From CALCNS01 sp964425745 (GTDB taxonomy: Bacteria > Bacillota > JAAYKD01), in NCBI GenBank assembly GCA_964425745.1, contig CAYRNW010000009.1:1-64000 (forward strand): a stretch of 64,000 bases of DNA. Direction: 5' to 3'. Shown piece by piece: positions 25,745-34,620 of this stretch. Position 1 is the stretch's first letter. Every line of letters begins with the position of its first letter. The notes below the pieces were generated by a model, which saw nothing but the letters and a program-made list of their open reading frames with translations, did not search any database and was not told the origin of the DNA. A program made the translations under genes and the position numbers.

Positions 25745-26550
25745 GCCCTCACCTCGTTTCTCTGATTTGCTTTGATCTGATCCCAAAAAGCCTGATGATC
25801 TCCATAAAAAACGAGATTTCCTAAAAAGGCATCTTCTTTTCTTTTCGGTTTGAGAAAACTGAAGAGGCTTTTTTTGTTTTGACTGCATTGTAATACCGAA
25901 GTTTCTTGTAAAGCTTGCCATAAACCAGCGGCGAATTGTTGAAAAGCCGTGAGGGATGTCTCGGTATCTTGGCGTTCTTGCAACCAAGTGTCAATGATGT
26001 GATTAAGCTCCTCTTGAATTCCGGAAGGGCTTTTTTCCCAGAAGGGCCATTGCTGCGTCAAAGTTGTCCATTTAATCATTGGTACACGGAGAGGTTCGTT
26101 ATTGGCATAGGAGTGCCCTAAGCTAAAGAGAATTTCAATCCCTTTATTATAGGCCAACACATGGCCGTGCTCATCTAACGTACGCATAAATTGCAAAAAA
26201 GAGGGCCTGCGGATTTCATCCAGAAGCTTTCGGTTTTGATTTAGACCAGGAGCTTGTACGTGCATAAGAGCAGCATGCTCGCCATAAGGAGCAATCATGC
26301 AGAGCCAAGGACTTTCGCTGTAACGTGCGCTTTGCCAGCTTAAGGACGCTTCACACAGGTCTTTGGCAAGTCCGGCTTCTTCACAACGCTTCCGCCAATA
26401 AGGCCAAAGTTGCATTTGGATACCCGCAAAAGCCACTAAGCCACTGAAAAGACGTTCATCTTGACAGGAAATATCAGAACGAACTCGTTCCAAGGTGGGA
26501 GTCCACATCGGTGCTACACGCTGACCTTGCTCTTGTAATCCTTGATTCAA
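25741..26550 (-). CDS. Unrecognised cytoplasmic protein in the glmL-like operon
   Basis: About 270 residues with no family I recognise. It is rich in Trp and Gln, with segments FAGIQMQLWPYWRKRC, WLCMIAPYGEHAAL and YNKGIEILFSLGHSYANNEPLRVPM, and has no transmembrane segment or signal peptide. A lysine-rich linker near residue 230 (FLKPKRKEDA) precedes a short C-terminal block. The start is uncertain: TTG 26550 lies nine bases after AGGAGG, while a GTG at 26556 overlaps the upstream stop as GTGA but is only three bases from the site. It sits between, and is coupled to, the GlmL-like gene and a second unknown, so the three probably act together. Confidence 0.75.
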   Translation of the reverse strand: MNQGLQEQGQRVAPMWTPTLERVRSDISCQDERLFSGLVAFAGIQMQLWPYWRKRCEEAGLAKDLCEASLSWQSARYSESPWLCMIAPYGEHAALMHVQAPGLNQNRKLLDEIRRPSFLQFMRTLDEHGHVLAYNKGIEILFSLGHSYANNEPLRVPMIKWTTLTQQWPFWEKSPSGIQEELNHIIDTWLQERQDTETSLTAFQQFAAGLWQALQETSVLQCSQNKKSLFSFLKPKRKEDAFLGNLVFYGDHQAFWDQIKANQRNEVRA

Positions 26551-26552
26551 AC

Positions 26553-27854
26553 TCACCAACCTCCTGACTTTTGACAATTCTGTATCGGAATTTTTATTTC
26601 TCGACCGTCTTCTAAGCGTAGGTTTGCAACAGCGGCCAGTGTTCCGGCATCGGTTTTTTCCAATTTGGAGCTAATGGATAAAACTTTGGCAGAAGCACCA
26701 AAATGAGGCTCCCGGATTAGGATCACGGTATCGCCAGGATCAATGTTGTGACTGGGCTGTGCTTCCTTGTAATCATCCGGTTCGGATTCGGGGAGTGCGA
26801 TCAAGATCTGAGGACGCTGAACACCGGCACGTAACTGGGTGCTCCCATCAATTGCAACGCGCATACCAGCATGGGCTGCAATAGTTTCATACAAGCTTTC
26901 CGACATCGGACTGCCAAACCCTTGCATCAAAATCAAGCTAAAGGGGATGTCCATGCGCTGACCCATGACGGTTAAAGGGTCTTCATGACTGTATTCGCGT
27001 AAAATGCTCGGGTGTATCGTACCAAGAATAAAACCTTTAACTCCAAGGTCTTCTGCTTTCTTTAATGCTTCAAAGCTAATACCGCCTCTGGCTAACAAAA
27101 TAGAATCGGAGGCGTCTTCCGGTATGTCACTTGCCTCTATGTCATGGTTTTGACTTGAAATTGGTTTCAAAGGGCCCACTTGTTCTCCGCCATATCCTAA
27201 AACACCCTGATATTTATAACCGTATCCTTGAATGATCAAGGTGGATGCATCGGGGACATCAACGACGGTGCCATCTAGATGTGCAGGTAGTTCAGTGGCC
27301 TGATACATGGGTGCTAAAATCATATAGCCACCCGTGACAGAAATCTCGCGAACTCGACCTACAACCGGGGATAATACTGGGGGTTTAGTCGTCAATAATA
27401 AACGGCCTTTGTCGACAACAGTGCCTTGTTTAACGGTTATGGCGGCAGTAAAAGCTAATTTCGACATCTTATAATCTTCCGCTCGAAACCAAATCGGCTC
27501 TTTGGGTCCGACCGGTAAAGGCACGCGAATAAACACGTTCCCTAAAAAGCGAGATACGAGTGCCACATAGCCTGAAGTAGGGCTGTCAACCGTAGTTTCG
27601 GTGTAGAACTCATCGTTTCTGGCGAGGACTTCGCCTTCTTCGACCCAATCGTTGAGCTCTTTTAACATCGTCTTATGGATATATTTTGGAGCTATTCCCA
27701 ATTGATCTGCAACATTGCAACGTACCATTTGACCGGGGATGTAATCTAAACGTCCAACGATTGTATTATAATTGACTTTCTGGCCAGCTTTCACCAGTAA
27801 CTGACCTTGGGCGATCAGACGACGAGTGACCTGTAATCTTTGTTTCAAACCCAT
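26553..27854 (-). CDS. Unrecognised protein, first gene of the glmL-like operon
   Basis: About 433 residues. Glycine-rich beta segments resemble barrel-sandwich (biotinyl/lipoyl-like) domains: VKAGQKVNYNTIVGRLDYIPGQM, TVDSPTSGYVALVSRFLGN and LSPVVGRVREISVTGGYMI. A C-terminal region contains SDSILLARGGISFEALKKAEDLGVKGFI, IPFSLILMQGFGSPMSE and an SH3-like end (HNIDPGDTVILIREPHFG). I do not recognise a named family. The likely start is ATG 27854; a TTG four codons inside has a better distance to GGGAGG. It is co-transcribed with the next two genes from the promoter near 27894. Confidence 0.75.
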   Translation of the reverse strand: MGLKQRLQVTRRLIAQGQLLVKAGQKVNYNTIVGRLDYIPGQMVRCNVADQLGIAPKYIHKTMLKELNDWVEEGEVLARNDEFYTETTVDSPTSGYVALVSRFLGNVFIRVPLPVGPKEPIWFRAEDYKMSKLAFTAAITVKQGTVVDKGRLLLTTKPPVLSPVVGRVREISVTGGYMILAPMYQATELPAHLDGTVVDVPDASTLIIQGYGYKYQGVLGYGGEQVGPLKPISSQNHDIEASDIPEDASDSILLARGGISFEALKKAEDLGVKGFILGTIHPSILREYSHEDPLTVMGQRMDIPFSLILMQGFGSPMSESLYETIAAHAGMRVAIDGSTQLRAGVQRPQILIALPESEPDDYKEAQPSHNIDPGDTVILIREPHFGASAKVLSISSKLEKTDAGTLAAVANLRLEDGREIKIPIQNCQKSGGW

Positions 27855-27869
27855 CCCTCCCAAATGATT

Positions 27870-27922
27870 GTATCGATACTATGACAAAATAAAATTTTAG
27901 CACAGATTGGCTTCTTTCGCAA
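27870..27922 (-). promoter_or_regulatory. Promoter of the glmL-like operon with downstream palindrome
   Basis: On the minus strand TTGCGA (27917-27922) and TAAAAT (27894-27899, with an upstream TG) are 17 bases apart. The palindrome GTATCGATAC (27870-27879) lies just downstream of the expected start site and could be an operator. Confidence 0.6.
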
Positions 27923-27960
27923 GGTTTCCTAGTGGATTCTACGAGTTCTCTTTCGAAAAT

Positions 27961-27996
27961 GAAAAAACCGGAACTGCCATGTTAAGGCGTTCCGGT
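27961..27996 (-). terminator. Terminator of the yitT-like gene
   Basis: ACCGGAAC (27967-27974) pairs with GTTCCGGT (27989-27996), with an inner GCC/GGC stem. Read on the minus strand it is followed by a six-T run. Confidence 0.85.
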
Positions 27997-28021
27997 GTGA
28001 TTATAGGCTCCTTTGAGCTCG

Positions 28022-28777
28022 TCATGGTATATTTTCCGTCAAGGGTTCAACGGTCCAAAGCAAGGATTCCATGGATTGGTTTTTTCGCCAATATAGGGTT
28101 GGTATACGTTGCGACCAAGCCATGCATTGTTCTTTCAATGGTAAATTCAGAAAAGCGATTACATTGCTGTTGCGACCACGTAGGGGAAGTAGGTTTATAC
28201 CGAGTAATGCAATGGTACTGTTGGATACCAATACGGTAACAAAGGTATAGAACAGACGCATGATGGGTAAGTAGGACAGAGAAGCCAACAGAACGAGGCT
28301 ATCGGTGACTAAATACCAAAGGGAGACGGGGACGTGAAATTTTCTTTCTACGACTAAAGCGATGGAAGAATCAAACCCTGAAGCAATTTTGTTTTTCAAG
28401 AGAATCCCTTCGCCCAAGCCCAATAAAACGCCCCCAAACAAAGCAGCAATCCACGGAAGCTGTGCGAAGCTAGGCATTACAGGGGGAAAGAGCTCGTAAA
28501 GGCGAAAGAATGCTGCAAAACTAAGGGCAGCAAATAACGATCGAGCACCAAATGATTTTCCGAAAAAGAGAATTCCTACCAAGATTCCAATAAGATCCAA
28601 TATCAATAAAGTCATAGAAAGAGGGATTTCAGCTCACTGGTATGCTAGAAGTGCAAGACCTACACTGCCGCCTTCTGCTAAATTACTTTGTGCGTGTACA
28701 TTGTAAATACCAAATGATGAAATGGCTGCGCCCAATAAAGTAAAAAATACTCTTTTAGAGCGTTTTCCGGTAAACAT
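28022..28777 (-). pseudogene. YitT-like membrane protein gene interrupted by in-frame TGA
   Basis: From ATG 28777 the frame reads 47 residues (MFTGKRSKRVFFTLLGA, FGIYNVHAQSNLAEGG, LALLAYQ), a classic YitT N terminus. It meets TGA at 28634-28636 and continues in the same frame as AEIPLSMTLLILDLIG for about 200 more residues. The downstream part has the YitT motif GGVLLGLGEGILLKNKIASGFDSSIAL and further membrane segments. A Trp codon (TGG) at the break would restore one protein of about 251 residues. The only start for the distal part alone (28615) has no good ribosome site. The C-terminal DUF2179 domain of long YitT proteins is absent. Either a nonsense mutation or read-through is possible. 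Confidence 0.82.
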
Positions 28778-28796
28778 GTTGTCAAAACCTTTCTAT

Positions 28797-28824
28797 ATAG
28801 TATTAATCGTATACGATAGTACAA
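28797..28824 (-). promoter_or_regulatory. Promoter of the yitT-like gene with spacer palindrome
   Basis: On the minus strand TTGTAC (28819-28824) and TACTAT (28797-28802) are 16 bases apart. The spacer holds the perfect 12-base palindrome ATCGTATACGAT (28806-28817), a likely repressor site. Confidence 0.6.
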
Positions 28825-29020
28825 TTATACGGGGTGTAACAGGACAAGTCAAACCAACAACAGTAGGGGAAGTCAACGGAAGTCAGCGGAAGCCTGCGCA
28901 AAACAGCTTTAATATAGCCCAATCCCAGATTGGACTGGATTGGACTGTTTAAATCCGGAATGGCAAGGAATCGCGATATCTTTTGTGGAATTGCACACAA
29001 GAAAGGGAAGGTGGATGATG

Positions 29021-30514
29021 ATGGAGAGATTATGGATTCGTAATGTGAGAATATTTGACGGAAGTGGTGCTCCATGGCAATGGGGAGAACTTCTAGTTGA
29101 AGGATCAACCATTAAAGCAATGGGGAAAATCAACGCCCCCGAGGCACAGGTTTTCGATGGTCAAGGCCATTATTTAGTGCCCGGATTTGTCGATTTGCAT
29201 ACTCATGCAGATCGAGGGATTTTACAATTTCCTAATGCAGAGAATTATTTGCGTCAAGGTGTAACTACTTTGATCGGTGGCAATTGCGGTGGTTCTTGTT
29301 ATCCCATTGGACAGCATCGAAACGAGGTAGAAGAAAAAGGGATTGCAATTCATTACGGATTACTGGTCGGCCATGGTAGTATTCGTCAGAGTGTCATGGG
29401 TATGGAAATGCGACACCCAACTCCACAAGAACAGAAAACTATGGAAGAGGCCTTAGCAGTTTCTTTAGAAGAAGGGGCGCTTGGTTTGTCGCTTGGACTG
29501 TATTATACGCCCGGTAGTTATGCCAAAACAGAGGAAGTCGTTGGTTTAGCTAAGGTGGTAGCAAAGTATAAGGGTTTTGTTAGTATTCACATGCGTGACG
29601 AGAGTGATTATAATATAGGCTTGCTACAGTCGATACGAGAGGCCATAGAAATCGGTCGTCAAAGTGGTGCTGCTATACAGATATCTCATTTAAAATGCTT
29701 AGGTCGTTCGGTTTGGGGGCAAGCCACTGCTGCTTTGACCCTCTTAGATGAAGCACGTGAAGAGGGGATTGATGTAAGTTTTGATCAGTATCCCTATTTA
29801 GCTTCCGGAACATCCTTGACCGGTGCTTTAGTTCCCGGTTGGGCACAAGCCGGAGGCAATGAAGCGATGCGACAAAGACTGTTGAATCCCGAAAGCAGAA
29901 GCAAAATCCGCATAGAGATGGCTGAGAATATGCATCGCCGAGGTGGTGCAGAAAGCTTGGTCGTGGCCACCTATAATCCGCAACCCAGCTTCAATGGTCA
30001 ACATATAGGAAGCATTGCGCAAAACCTGAACTTAGAACCGGTCGACGCTGCCATTGCTTTATTGCTACAAGGTCCTGTTCAAATCGTTTCGTTCAACATG
30101 CAAGAGGAGGATTGCGAAACCATTATGAAGCATCCCTTGGGTATGATCGGTTCTGACGGCAGTTTGGTTGAATTCGGTAAAAACGTACCACATCCCCGTT
30201 ATTACGGAACCTTTCCCAGAGTCTTGGCACATTATGTAACCAAAGGCGTGATACCCTTCAGTGAGGCGATTCGTCGGATGACTTCAGCTCCGGCTGCTCG
30301 GTTAGGGTTATGGGATCGTGGCTTATTACGTCCCGGATTGCAGGCCGATTTGTTGCTTTTAAACGAGAAAGAGATTCGGGATCTCGCCACCTTTGAAAAG
30401 CCACATGCCTACCCTACTGGTATTGAATGGGTTATGGTGGCAGGGAAAGTTGCTTTTTCGCACGGTGAGTTACAAGAAACCAAAGCGGGGCGATTTGTTA
30501 CCAGATCGATATAG
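29021..30514 (+). CDS. D-aminoacylase / N-acyl-D-amino-acid deacylase
   Basis: About 497 residues of the amidohydrolase superfamily, D-aminoacylase group. The zinc motif DLHTHADRG follows a small beta domain (RNVRIFDGSG, VPGFVD). GGNCGGS carries the metal-bridging Cys typical of D-aminoacylases, and SIHMRDE, IQISHLKC and GSDGSLVEFG supply the remaining His and Asp. The family removes acyl groups from N-acyl-D-amino acids; exact substrate unknown. Three ATGs lie in a row; 29021 is six bases after AAGGTGG. It is transcribed alone and ends in a strong terminator shared with the convergent permease gene. Confidence 0.92.
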   Translation: MERLWIRNVRIFDGSGAPWQWGELLVEGSTIKAMGKINAPEAQVFDGQGHYLVPGFVDLHTHADRGILQFPNAENYLRQGVTTLIGGNCGGSCYPIGQHRNEVEEKGIAIHYGLLVGHGSIRQSVMGMEMRHPTPQEQKTMEEALAVSLEEGALGLSLGLYYTPGSYAKTEEVVGLAKVVAKYKGFVSIHMRDESDYNIGLLQSIREAIEIGRQSGAAIQISHLKCLGRSVWGQATAALTLLDEAREEGIDVSFDQYPYLASGTSLTGALVPGWAQAGGNEAMRQRLLNPESRSKIRIEMAENMHRRGGAESLVVATYNPQPSFNGQHIGSIAQNLNLEPVDAAIALLLQGPVQIVSFNMQEEDCETIMKHPLGMIGSDGSLVEFGKNVPHPRYYGTFPRVLAHYVTKGVIPFSEAIRRMTSAPAARLGLWDRGLLRPGLQADLLLLNEKEIRDLATFEKPHAYPTGIEWVMVAGKVAFSHGELQETKAGRFVTRSI

Positions 30515-30527
30515 ACAAAATTAGCTA

Positions 30528-30568
30528 AAAAGAGTGTTTCTCGTGTGTCAGACGAGAAACACTCTTTT
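30528..30568. terminator. Bidirectional terminator after the D-aminoacylase
   Basis: A 17-bp stem (core AGAGTGTTTCTCGT near 30531-30544, complement 30552-30568) with loop GTGTCAG and A/T tracts on both sides. Confidence 0.92.
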
Positions 30569-30570
30569 TT

Positions 30571-31656
30571 TTAGGTCAATGCTTTTACAATCAGAGAGAT
30601 GATTTGAGGGAAGACCGAGATTACGAATAACATGCGAATGACTTGTAAGACAATCAAATCGGTGCTTTGTACTCCTAAGTCACAAGAGATTAGCGCCATG
30701 TCCGTAGCTCCGGCAGGTGTGGCGGCTAACATGCCTTCTTTTAATTCAAACTGGCAAGTTCTATGCAGCAAGTGACCGGTCAAATAACAATTGAGAAAGT
30801 AGCCTGCGAGGATCAACAGAGCCGGAACCACCAAGAAACGAAGTTCCAATAAGTCTTTTTTGTAAATACCGCTTCCTATATAACAACCAGCCAGCACCTG
30901 TGCTAGACGCTTAGCCCACATTGGAACATAAGAAACATTGGTGGTTAATTTTAAGGTTAAAATAGCCACCATGCTAAAGAGTAGTGTGCCTGCGGTAACA
31001 CCGGAAGCACGTCCCAGAAAACCCGCAATAATCGCCACAAAGATTGTAATTATAAATTTTAAGTTTGGAGATAAGTGATCAAGAGCAAAGCGGTTTTTCT
31101 GTTTTGCTTTGCCGAATCCGCTGTCTGAACCATTAGAAAACTCAATGGCTTGAATCTCGGTTCCGTTTTCTCTACGGTCAACCCAAGCAATGAGAGATGG
31201 GAATAAGCCGATACCGGAAACCATACGCACAAATTGCAAAACGGCAACTTTCGGAGCATCGGCTCCTAAATCTGCAGCAATCAAAGGTGTATCGGTCATG
31301 CCACCGGGAACGGCACTCATGAGGGAGGTCAGCAAATCCAAAGGGCTGAGCCAATGAATCAGAAAACCTAAAACAAGATTTAATGCTAACATCGAACTCA
31401 AAAGAATCGCTGCAGGTTTTAAGATATATTTCAGGCGCTCCAAATCAGATCGTTTGACCGAGCAACCAATAAAAGCACCGGCGGTACACTGCGCGATTAC
31501 TCTCGCATTGACCGGCATGGAAGCTGCTGAGAAGCCAACATTCAAAATTGCAGCTCCCAAAACAGCACCAACCATCATCCCACCCGGGACTTTCAATTTA
31601 GATAATAACCAGCCGCCGGACAAGCCGACGGCAAAAGTTAATAGAATATTCAGCAT
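30571..31656 (-). CDS. AbrB-family permease (ammonia monooxygenase-like)
   Basis: A 361-residue inner-membrane protein of the AbrB/AbrB-duplication family, with about ten hydrophobic segments and an internal repeat: GGWLLSKLKVPGGMMVGAVLGA in the first half and LGRASGVTAGTLLFSM in the second, each followed by SAVPGGMTDTPLIAADLGAD or AATPAGATDMALISCDLGV. The family is of uncertain transport function, possibly organic acid or amino-acid transport. A hydrophilic loop near residue 165 separates the halves. AAGGAGAG precedes ATG 31656, 21 bases after the UPF0182 stop, so the two form an operon. Confidence 0.9.
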   Translation of the reverse strand: MLNILLTFAVGLSGGWLLSKLKVPGGMMVGAVLGAAILNVGFSAASMPVNARVIAQCTAGAFIGCSVKRSDLERLKYILKPAAILLSSMLALNLVLGFLIHWLSPLDLLTSLMSAVPGGMTDTPLIAADLGADAPKVAVLQFVRMVSGIGLFPSLIAWVDRRENGTEIQAIEFSNGSDSGFGKAKQKNRFALDHLSPNLKFIITIFVAIIAGFLGRASGVTAGTLLFSMVAILTLKLTTNVSYVPMWAKRLAQVLAGCYIGSGIYKKDLLELRFLVVPALLILAGYFLNCYLTGHLLHRTCQFELKEGMLAATPAGATDMALISCDLGVQSTDLIVLQVIRMLFVISVFPQIISLIVKALT

Positions 31657-31677
31657 AATCGAAAATTCTCTCCTTAA

Positions 31678-34482
31678 TTATGGAGTAACGGGTAATGGCC
31701 CTTCCGTGGGAATATCGATATTGACCGAAGTAAGATCTCGACTGGCAAGCTCTTGAAGCATCTCTTCCAGAACATCCATGGCTTTACCATATTCAGTCCA
31801 ATTGCCGGACTGGCGTTGCTCGGTGACGATCTGGTATTGGGACAAGATATTTTGAATTAATTGTTTTAAGTCACTGTCAGCACTATCACCCGGGACGGGA
31901 ATACCCGGAATATCAGTTTCACCGTCGGGACTGCCAAAGAGCCGTACCAACCCGAGTTCCAAATTATCTTCCATGACCAGGCGGTTTCCATAGGAGACGA
32001 TGACCTTTTTGAGTTCAGGGAGAGAGCTGGAATTCGATGTAATATAAAGTGGAACAACATAGAGGAGGGAATCTTTTAGCGGAACCGTAATCGTATGTCC
32101 TTTAGAGACTGTAGATCCACCCTGATTCCATAATGAAAGGTCTTTGGAAATGTTCGATTCTTGATTGATACGGGCTTCGATTTGTGCCGGACCGTAAACG
32201 AGTCGATCTTTGGGGAAGAGATAAACCGACAAGGAGCTAACCCCGTTTTTATCGGAGACACCAGCCAAAAACGCTACCATGTTATCTTTTTGTGACGGAG
32301 TTATGGGATAAAGAGTCATGAATTCAGCTTGATCCGAACCGGGGAATTCCATGATATCATAGTAGGATTCAACCGGCGCTCCAGATGTTTTGGCAATAGC
32401 CCAAGCGTCTTCACGATTATAAAATACTTTTGGGTTGGTCATATGATAATTCAAGAACATTTTAGCTTGAACCTTAAAGATATCTTCCGGATAACGTAAA
32501 TGTGCGACTAAGTTTGCCGGCATCTCTTCAAAAGAGGTGAACAAATCTGGGAAGATACTGGCGTAGGTTTGAATAACGGGATCTTCGGTATCATATAAAT
32601 AGAATGTAGTCGTTCCGTCATAAGCATTGATTATAACCTTGACACTGTTGCGAATATAATTGGCACCGGCAAGTTGTTCATCTTGTTGCCAAGATTGTGC
32701 ATAGGGGAACTTGCTACTGACGGTATAACCATCGAGAATCCAAAATAGCTGACCTTCATGAATGACTAAGTAGGGATCATTATCATAATAAAGGAAAGGA
32801 GCAATGGTAGTTACACGATCTTTAATCTGGCGGTGTAATAAAATTTTCGAATCTGGTGTGATTTCATTGGTCAACATTGGATTCAAGGTATTGAGCCGAA
32901 TACTAAATAAAAAGCGCGAGAACATGGAGCTAATTGAAAGTCCAGCCTCTCCTTCGTAACTGGTTTCGGCATTGGAATCTCCCATGGGGTAATCAAATTC
33001 CTTTGAACGGGTGCCGACAATCACATAATCATTCGTTAACTCGCCGTAGTAAATCTCAGGACGAGTAATTTTTAATTCAGGAATACCAGTTTGCGGCGGA
33101 ATATCCTTAACGATTAAATTCGGTTGACCATCGGTGGTGATTTCGTTGCTTGGAGCAACGACGGCACCATAACCATGGGTATATTTCAAGTGGCGGTTTA
33201 CCCAGGTATCAGCTTCGGTTTGCAAGGCGTCAGCGGGTAGTTCGCGAGCACTTAACATGACAGGAACTAAGGTGTCACCAATCAGATAGCGATCGACATC
33301 AACATCGTTAAAGCGATAATACAGTCGCATCCCTTGTAATTGACTAAATGCTTGTTGTGTTTGAGTGTAATTCAGCAAAGGTACCGTGTCGATACTGGTT
33401 GAGTATTGATTAAGTTCGTCCCAATCAGCCGTTGCATTGGCAGCGATGGGAAAATCAATTTCAATGGTGTTATCTAAATTGTAGGCTAATCGGGTAAATT
33501 CAATATTATAATTTAAATATTTTTCTTCCATAGTAAACTCATTAGGCTTTACTTGCAAGTTTTGAATCAATCCGGCAACAACGTTTTGCCCCGCTACTGC
33601 AACCACCGCGACCAAAACAACAGGAATGACTGCTGTACGGATACTGGGTCGAACCATCTGCGAGAGCATCATCAAAGCACCTAAAACACTGAGCCCAATG
33701 GCAATGTAGAGGGTGGGGATTGATGCATGAATATCGGAATAACTGGCGCCGAAGGCTACCCCTCTCGGAGAATAAACGAGGTTGAACATCTCCATAAAGA
33801 AGTTTCCGGCTTGCAGTAAGAAAGCGAGGGCGCCCAGAATACCTAAATGTGTAAAGGGGCGTTTGTCCAATGGGCTTTTACGGAAGCCGCCATTGCTTAA
33901 GTAGAAGAAACCACAAATAGCAAAGAGGAACAATACCAAACCAAAGACGGTATCGAGAAGCAATTCAAAAAGTGGCATCGAGAACATGTAAAAGCTGATA
34001 TCTTTGTTAAAGATGGGATCAGCAACCCCGTAAGGAACTTGACTGAAAAAGGCTTTTACCGTTAACCATTGAGCAGACAATGCTAATCCATTGCTTATAC
34101 TGACCAAAAGGGAAAAGCCCAAGATAATCCAGCTTAATAATGGACTCCGGGCGATGGTACGACCGAATTCCGATAAATTGCCTTGCATCCGTTGTCTAGT
34201 TTGCCCAAAATCTACCTGAATCACTTCGGGTTCAACGATTTCGTCAGGGACGATTCTGGCCAACCACTTCTGTAACCACTTCAAATTAAAGAAGACAAAC
34301 AAAAAGGTGACCACAATTCCAATAAGGCCTACTAAAACCCGTTGGAATAAAATGGTGGTGAAGACTTGTTGGTAGTTGATCGACTGAAACCATTTGTATT
34401 CAGTGAAGTAAAAGGCCATCGTGCCAACACTTCCTACCAATAAGAAGAGAATGGCTATTAGCCATGTAAAACGTTTTCTCAT
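31678..34482 (-). CDS. UPF0182 family membrane protein
   Basis: A 934-residue protein of UPF0182, full length for the family. Seven transmembrane segments lie in the first 320 residues, beginning WLIAILFLLVGSVGTMAFYF and then EYKWFQSINYQQVF. A large extracytoplasmic domain of about 550 residues follows, with NEFTMEEKYLNYNIEFTRLAY and IYYGELTNDYVIVGT. The tail is acidic and low-complexity (GIPVPGDSADSDL). The role is unknown; the family is found in clostridia, actinobacteria and cyanobacteria. AAGGAGG precedes ATG 34482. The upstream gene is divergent. Confidence 0.95.
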   Translation of the reverse strand: MRKRFTWLIAILFLLVGSVGTMAFYFTEYKWFQSINYQQVFTTILFQRVLVGLIGIVVTFLFVFFNLKWLQKWLARIVPDEIVEPEVIQVDFGQTRQRMQGNLSEFGRTIARSPLLSWIILGFSLLVSISNGLALSAQWLTVKAFFSQVPYGVADPIFNKDISFYMFSMPLFELLLDTVFGLVLFLFAICGFFYLSNGGFRKSPLDKRPFTHLGILGALAFLLQAGNFFMEMFNLVYSPRGVAFGASYSDIHASIPTLYIAIGLSVLGALMMLSQMVRPSIRTAVIPVVLVAVVAVAGQNVVAGLIQNLQVKPNEFTMEEKYLNYNIEFTRLAYNLDNTIEIDFPIAANATADWDELNQYSTSIDTVPLLNYTQTQQAFSQLQGMRLYYRFNDVDVDRYLIGDTLVPVMLSARELPADALQTEADTWVNRHLKYTHGYGAVVAPSNEITTDGQPNLIVKDIPPQTGIPELKITRPEIYYGELTNDYVIVGTRSKEFDYPMGDSNAETSYEGEAGLSISSMFSRFLFSIRLNTLNPMLTNEITPDSKILLHRQIKDRVTTIAPFLYYDNDPYLVIHEGQLFWILDGYTVSSKFPYAQSWQQDEQLAGANYIRNSVKVIINAYDGTTTFYLYDTEDPVIQTYASIFPDLFTSFEEMPANLVAHLRYPEDIFKVQAKMFLNYHMTNPKVFYNREDAWAIAKTSGAPVESYYDIMEFPGSDQAEFMTLYPITPSQKDNMVAFLAGVSDKNGVSSLSVYLFPKDRLVYGPAQIEARINQESNISKDLSLWNQGGSTVSKGHTITVPLKDSLLYVVPLYITSNSSSLPELKKVIVSYGNRLVMEDNLELGLVRLFGSPDGETDIPGIPVPGDSADSDLKQLIQNILSQYQIVTEQRQSGNWTEYGKAMDVLEEMLQELASRDLTSVNIDIPTEGPLPVTP

Positions 34483-34513
34483 AGAGGTACCTCCTTCTTA
34501 AAAACCTAGTTCT

Positions 34514-34542
34514 ATTATAGCAAACCTTTAGTCAAATTGAAA
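34514..34542 (-). promoter_or_regulatory. Promoter of the UPF0182-abrB operon
   Basis: A consensus TATAAT (34514-34519, minus strand) has an upstream TGC, and a weak TTTCAA (34537-34542) lies 17 bases away. Confidence 0.6.
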
Positions 34543-34620
34543 TAAGTTTTTTGTTAGATGCAGGAAAATTCTTGCGATTGTCGAAATAATAAGATACAGA
34601 ATATCAAGGAGGCGATTCAC

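Noticed and set aside
24026..25987. Longer GlmL-like protein from 25987
   Set aside because: The extra 81 residues overlap the neighbouring coding frame and do not resemble the family; ATG 25744 has a strong ribosome site.
28022..28777. Selenocysteine at the YitT TGA
   Set aside because: I saw no SECIS-like stem after the TGA, and the family has no Sec members known to me; Trp fits the position.
28856..28945. Short tandem repeats (GGAAGTCA and GATTGGACT units)
   Set aside because: Only two imperfect copies each, with no wider structure; probably chance or replication slippage.
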